Below are positions 4,923-5,494 of a stretch of DNA of 5,494 nucleotides, piece after piece. Both the position numbers and the translations under genes were made by a program. The stretch's first letter is position 1; every line of letters starts with the position of its first letter. The notes below the pieces were generated by a model. It did no database searches and had not been told where the DNA came from. It saw only the letters and a program-made list of their open reading frames with translations. The stretch is from NCBI GenBank assembly GCA_030673955.1, contig DAOVBF010000104.1, forward strand, positions 1-5,494, written 5' to 3'. The stretch comes from Deltaproteobacteria bacterium. GTDB taxonomy: Bacteria > Myxococcota_A > UBA9160 > SZUA-336.

Positions 4923-5156
4923 TCAGCTCTCGATGATCTCCAGGATGTAGCGCTTGTTCTCCTTGCCGCTGGCCGCAGCGAGAAGCGTTCGGATCGCGGA
5001 GGCGTGCGAGCCCCCCTTTCCGATGACCTTCCCGAGATCTTCTTTCGCAACCTTCAGCTCAAGCACGTGGGCGTGATTCCCGCTGACCTCGGAAATCTCC
5101 ACTGCCTCCGGTCGATCGACGAGCGCCTTCACGATCATCTCCACCAGCTCTCTCAT
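4923..5156 (-). CDS. khpA: KhpA-family KH-domain RNA-binding protein
   Basis: A 77-aa single KH-domain protein of the KhpA/YlqC family, which binds RNA (with KhpB in some bacteria) and affects ribosome, sRNA and cell-division functions. The family start MRELVEMIVKALVDRP is clear. The KH signature KVIGKGG (residues 43-49) carries the GxxG loop G46-K47-G48-G49, followed by SAIRTLLAAA and the terminal strand KENKRYILEII. Length matches the family. The ATG at 5156 is chosen because homologues begin here and GGGAG lies 6 nt upstream; a longer open frame to 5246 is leader. In many bacteria khpA lies between rpsP and rimM; here it instead follows a riboflavin synthase gene, so the usual cluster is broken. 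Confidence 0.92.
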   Translation of the reverse strand: MRELVEMIVKALVDRPEAVEISEVSGNHAHVLELKVAKEDLGKVIGKGGSHASAIRTLLAAASGKENKRYILEIIES

Positions 5157-5193
5157 CGCTAACTCCCGATTCCGCAACGCATTGCAGCACCAC

Positions 5194-5245
5194 TGCCCCG
5201 GCTTCGCTCGCTCTACTCGCCCCTGACGCTTCCACTGCCGGGGCA
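5194..5245 (-). repeat. Inverted repeat in the khpA leader
   Basis: TGCCCCGGC (5194-5202) and GCCGGGGCA (5237-5245) are perfect 9-bp complements separated by 34 nt, wholly within the presumed khpA 5' leader. Both arms overlap a direct CCACTGCC repeat. A hairpin there might modulate khpA expression; read on the + strand it is followed by TTTT, so weak + strand termination is also possible. Confidence 0.45.
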
Positions 5246-5252
5246 ATTTTCG

Positions 5253-5281
5253 AGTGTCTCACCCCTCCGGCCTGGGGTCAA
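5253..5281 (-). promoter_or_regulatory. Putative sigma-70-like promoter for khpA
   Basis: On the - strand TTGACC (5281-5276) and GACACT (5258-5253) are separated by 17 nt. The -10 is weak. Transcription would begin about 90 nt before the khpA start and include the 5194-5245 hairpin. By-eye match only. Confidence 0.35.
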
Positions 5282-5341
5282 CGCCCCCTCTCCGGGATCC
5301 ACAATCTGGGGCGGTTTCCGCTCGTTCGGGTCAGGGGGCGT
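5281..5341 (-). repeat. Hairpin just after riboflavin synthase stop
   Basis: ACGCCCCCT (5281-5289) and AGGGGGCGT (5333-5341) are perfect 9-bp complements beginning 2 nt past the stop codon; the 43-nt loop contains a smaller GCGG-AAA-CCGC hairpin. There is no T-tract, so it is either a weak or factor-assisted terminator or an mRNA-stabilising 3' structure. Confidence 0.45.
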
Positions 5342-5343
5342 CT

Positions 5344-5494
5344 TTAGGAGGTCGACTTGTGGGTTAGGCCCATCTCGTCCAGGTAGCGGACCACGTAGCG
5401 TCCCACGACGTCCACTTCTACGTTGATCCGATCGCCCACCTGTCGCTGGCCCAGGTTCGTGACATTGAGCGTGTGAGGGATCAACGCCACAGAG
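5344..5494 (-). CDS. ribE: Riboflavin synthase alpha chain, C-terminal fragment
   Basis: The last 49 codons of a gene that enters from the right edge. Riboflavin synthase converts two 6,7-dimethyl-8-ribityllumazine molecules into riboflavin plus a pyrimidinedione, the final step of the pathway. The visible part contains the end of the second lumazine-binding domain: ALIPHTLNVTNLGQRQVGD matches the family pattern IPHTLxxTxLGxxxxGDxVNLExD, followed by INVEVDVVGRYVVRYL, the strand and helix leading to the trimerisation tail. The 5' part with the first domain is outside the window. The stop is TAA at 5344-5346. The symbol ribE (also ribC in some species) depends on nomenclature. Confidence 0.88.
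   Translation of the reverse strand, partial: SVALIPHTLNVTNLGQRQVGDRINVEVDVVGRYVVRYLDEMGLTHKSTS

Overview
The window is GC-rich bacterial chromosomal DNA. Its gene content suggests a deltaproteobacterial-type lineage (Myxococcota, Desulfobacterota, Binatota or similar): a PilT-family type IV pilus ATPase, a short RpoZ, a KhpA-type KH protein, a COX24-domain (bS22-like) mini ribosomal protein and a lysine/arginine-rich histone-H1-like protein. The lineage call is inferred from protein character and base composition, not from a database search.

Layout. On the + strand, a PilT/PilU-like ATPase (158-1303) is followed 12 nt later by a soluble sensor histidine kinase (1316-2557), probably one operon for pilus retraction plus signalling. 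On the - strand, reading leftward from the right edge, come the C-terminus of riboflavin synthase (5344-5494), khpA (4923-5156), a TPR protein (4130-4621), the tiny bS22-like gene (3981-4079) with its terminator, a 56-aa basic repeat protein (3514-3684) with its own promoter and terminator, and rpoZ (3148-3351). Four of these six products act with RNA, ribosomes, RNA polymerase or DNA, so the right half is a small information-processing neighbourhood.

The convergent gap between the kinase and rpoZ (2558-3147, 590 nt) holds the most unusual material. Two copies of a folded module occur about 300 nt apart. Stem sequences differ between the copies with compensatory base-pair changes, while the loops (AAA and GACTTCGT) are identical. 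The first copy sits inside a 266-nt element closed by a 19-bp long-range helix with one G-T wobble. It carries an extra long arm with a tandem G-A mismatch and a G-rich loop. The second copy is a compact version of about 90 nt closed by its own 8-bp helix. I recognise no known RNA family; a retron-like, mobile or regulatory RNA are all possible.

Other signals include a hairpin that would bury the ribosome binding site of the bS22-like gene, sigma-70-like promoters in front of rpoZ, the basic repeat gene and khpA, and inverted repeats upstream of khpA and the TPR gene.
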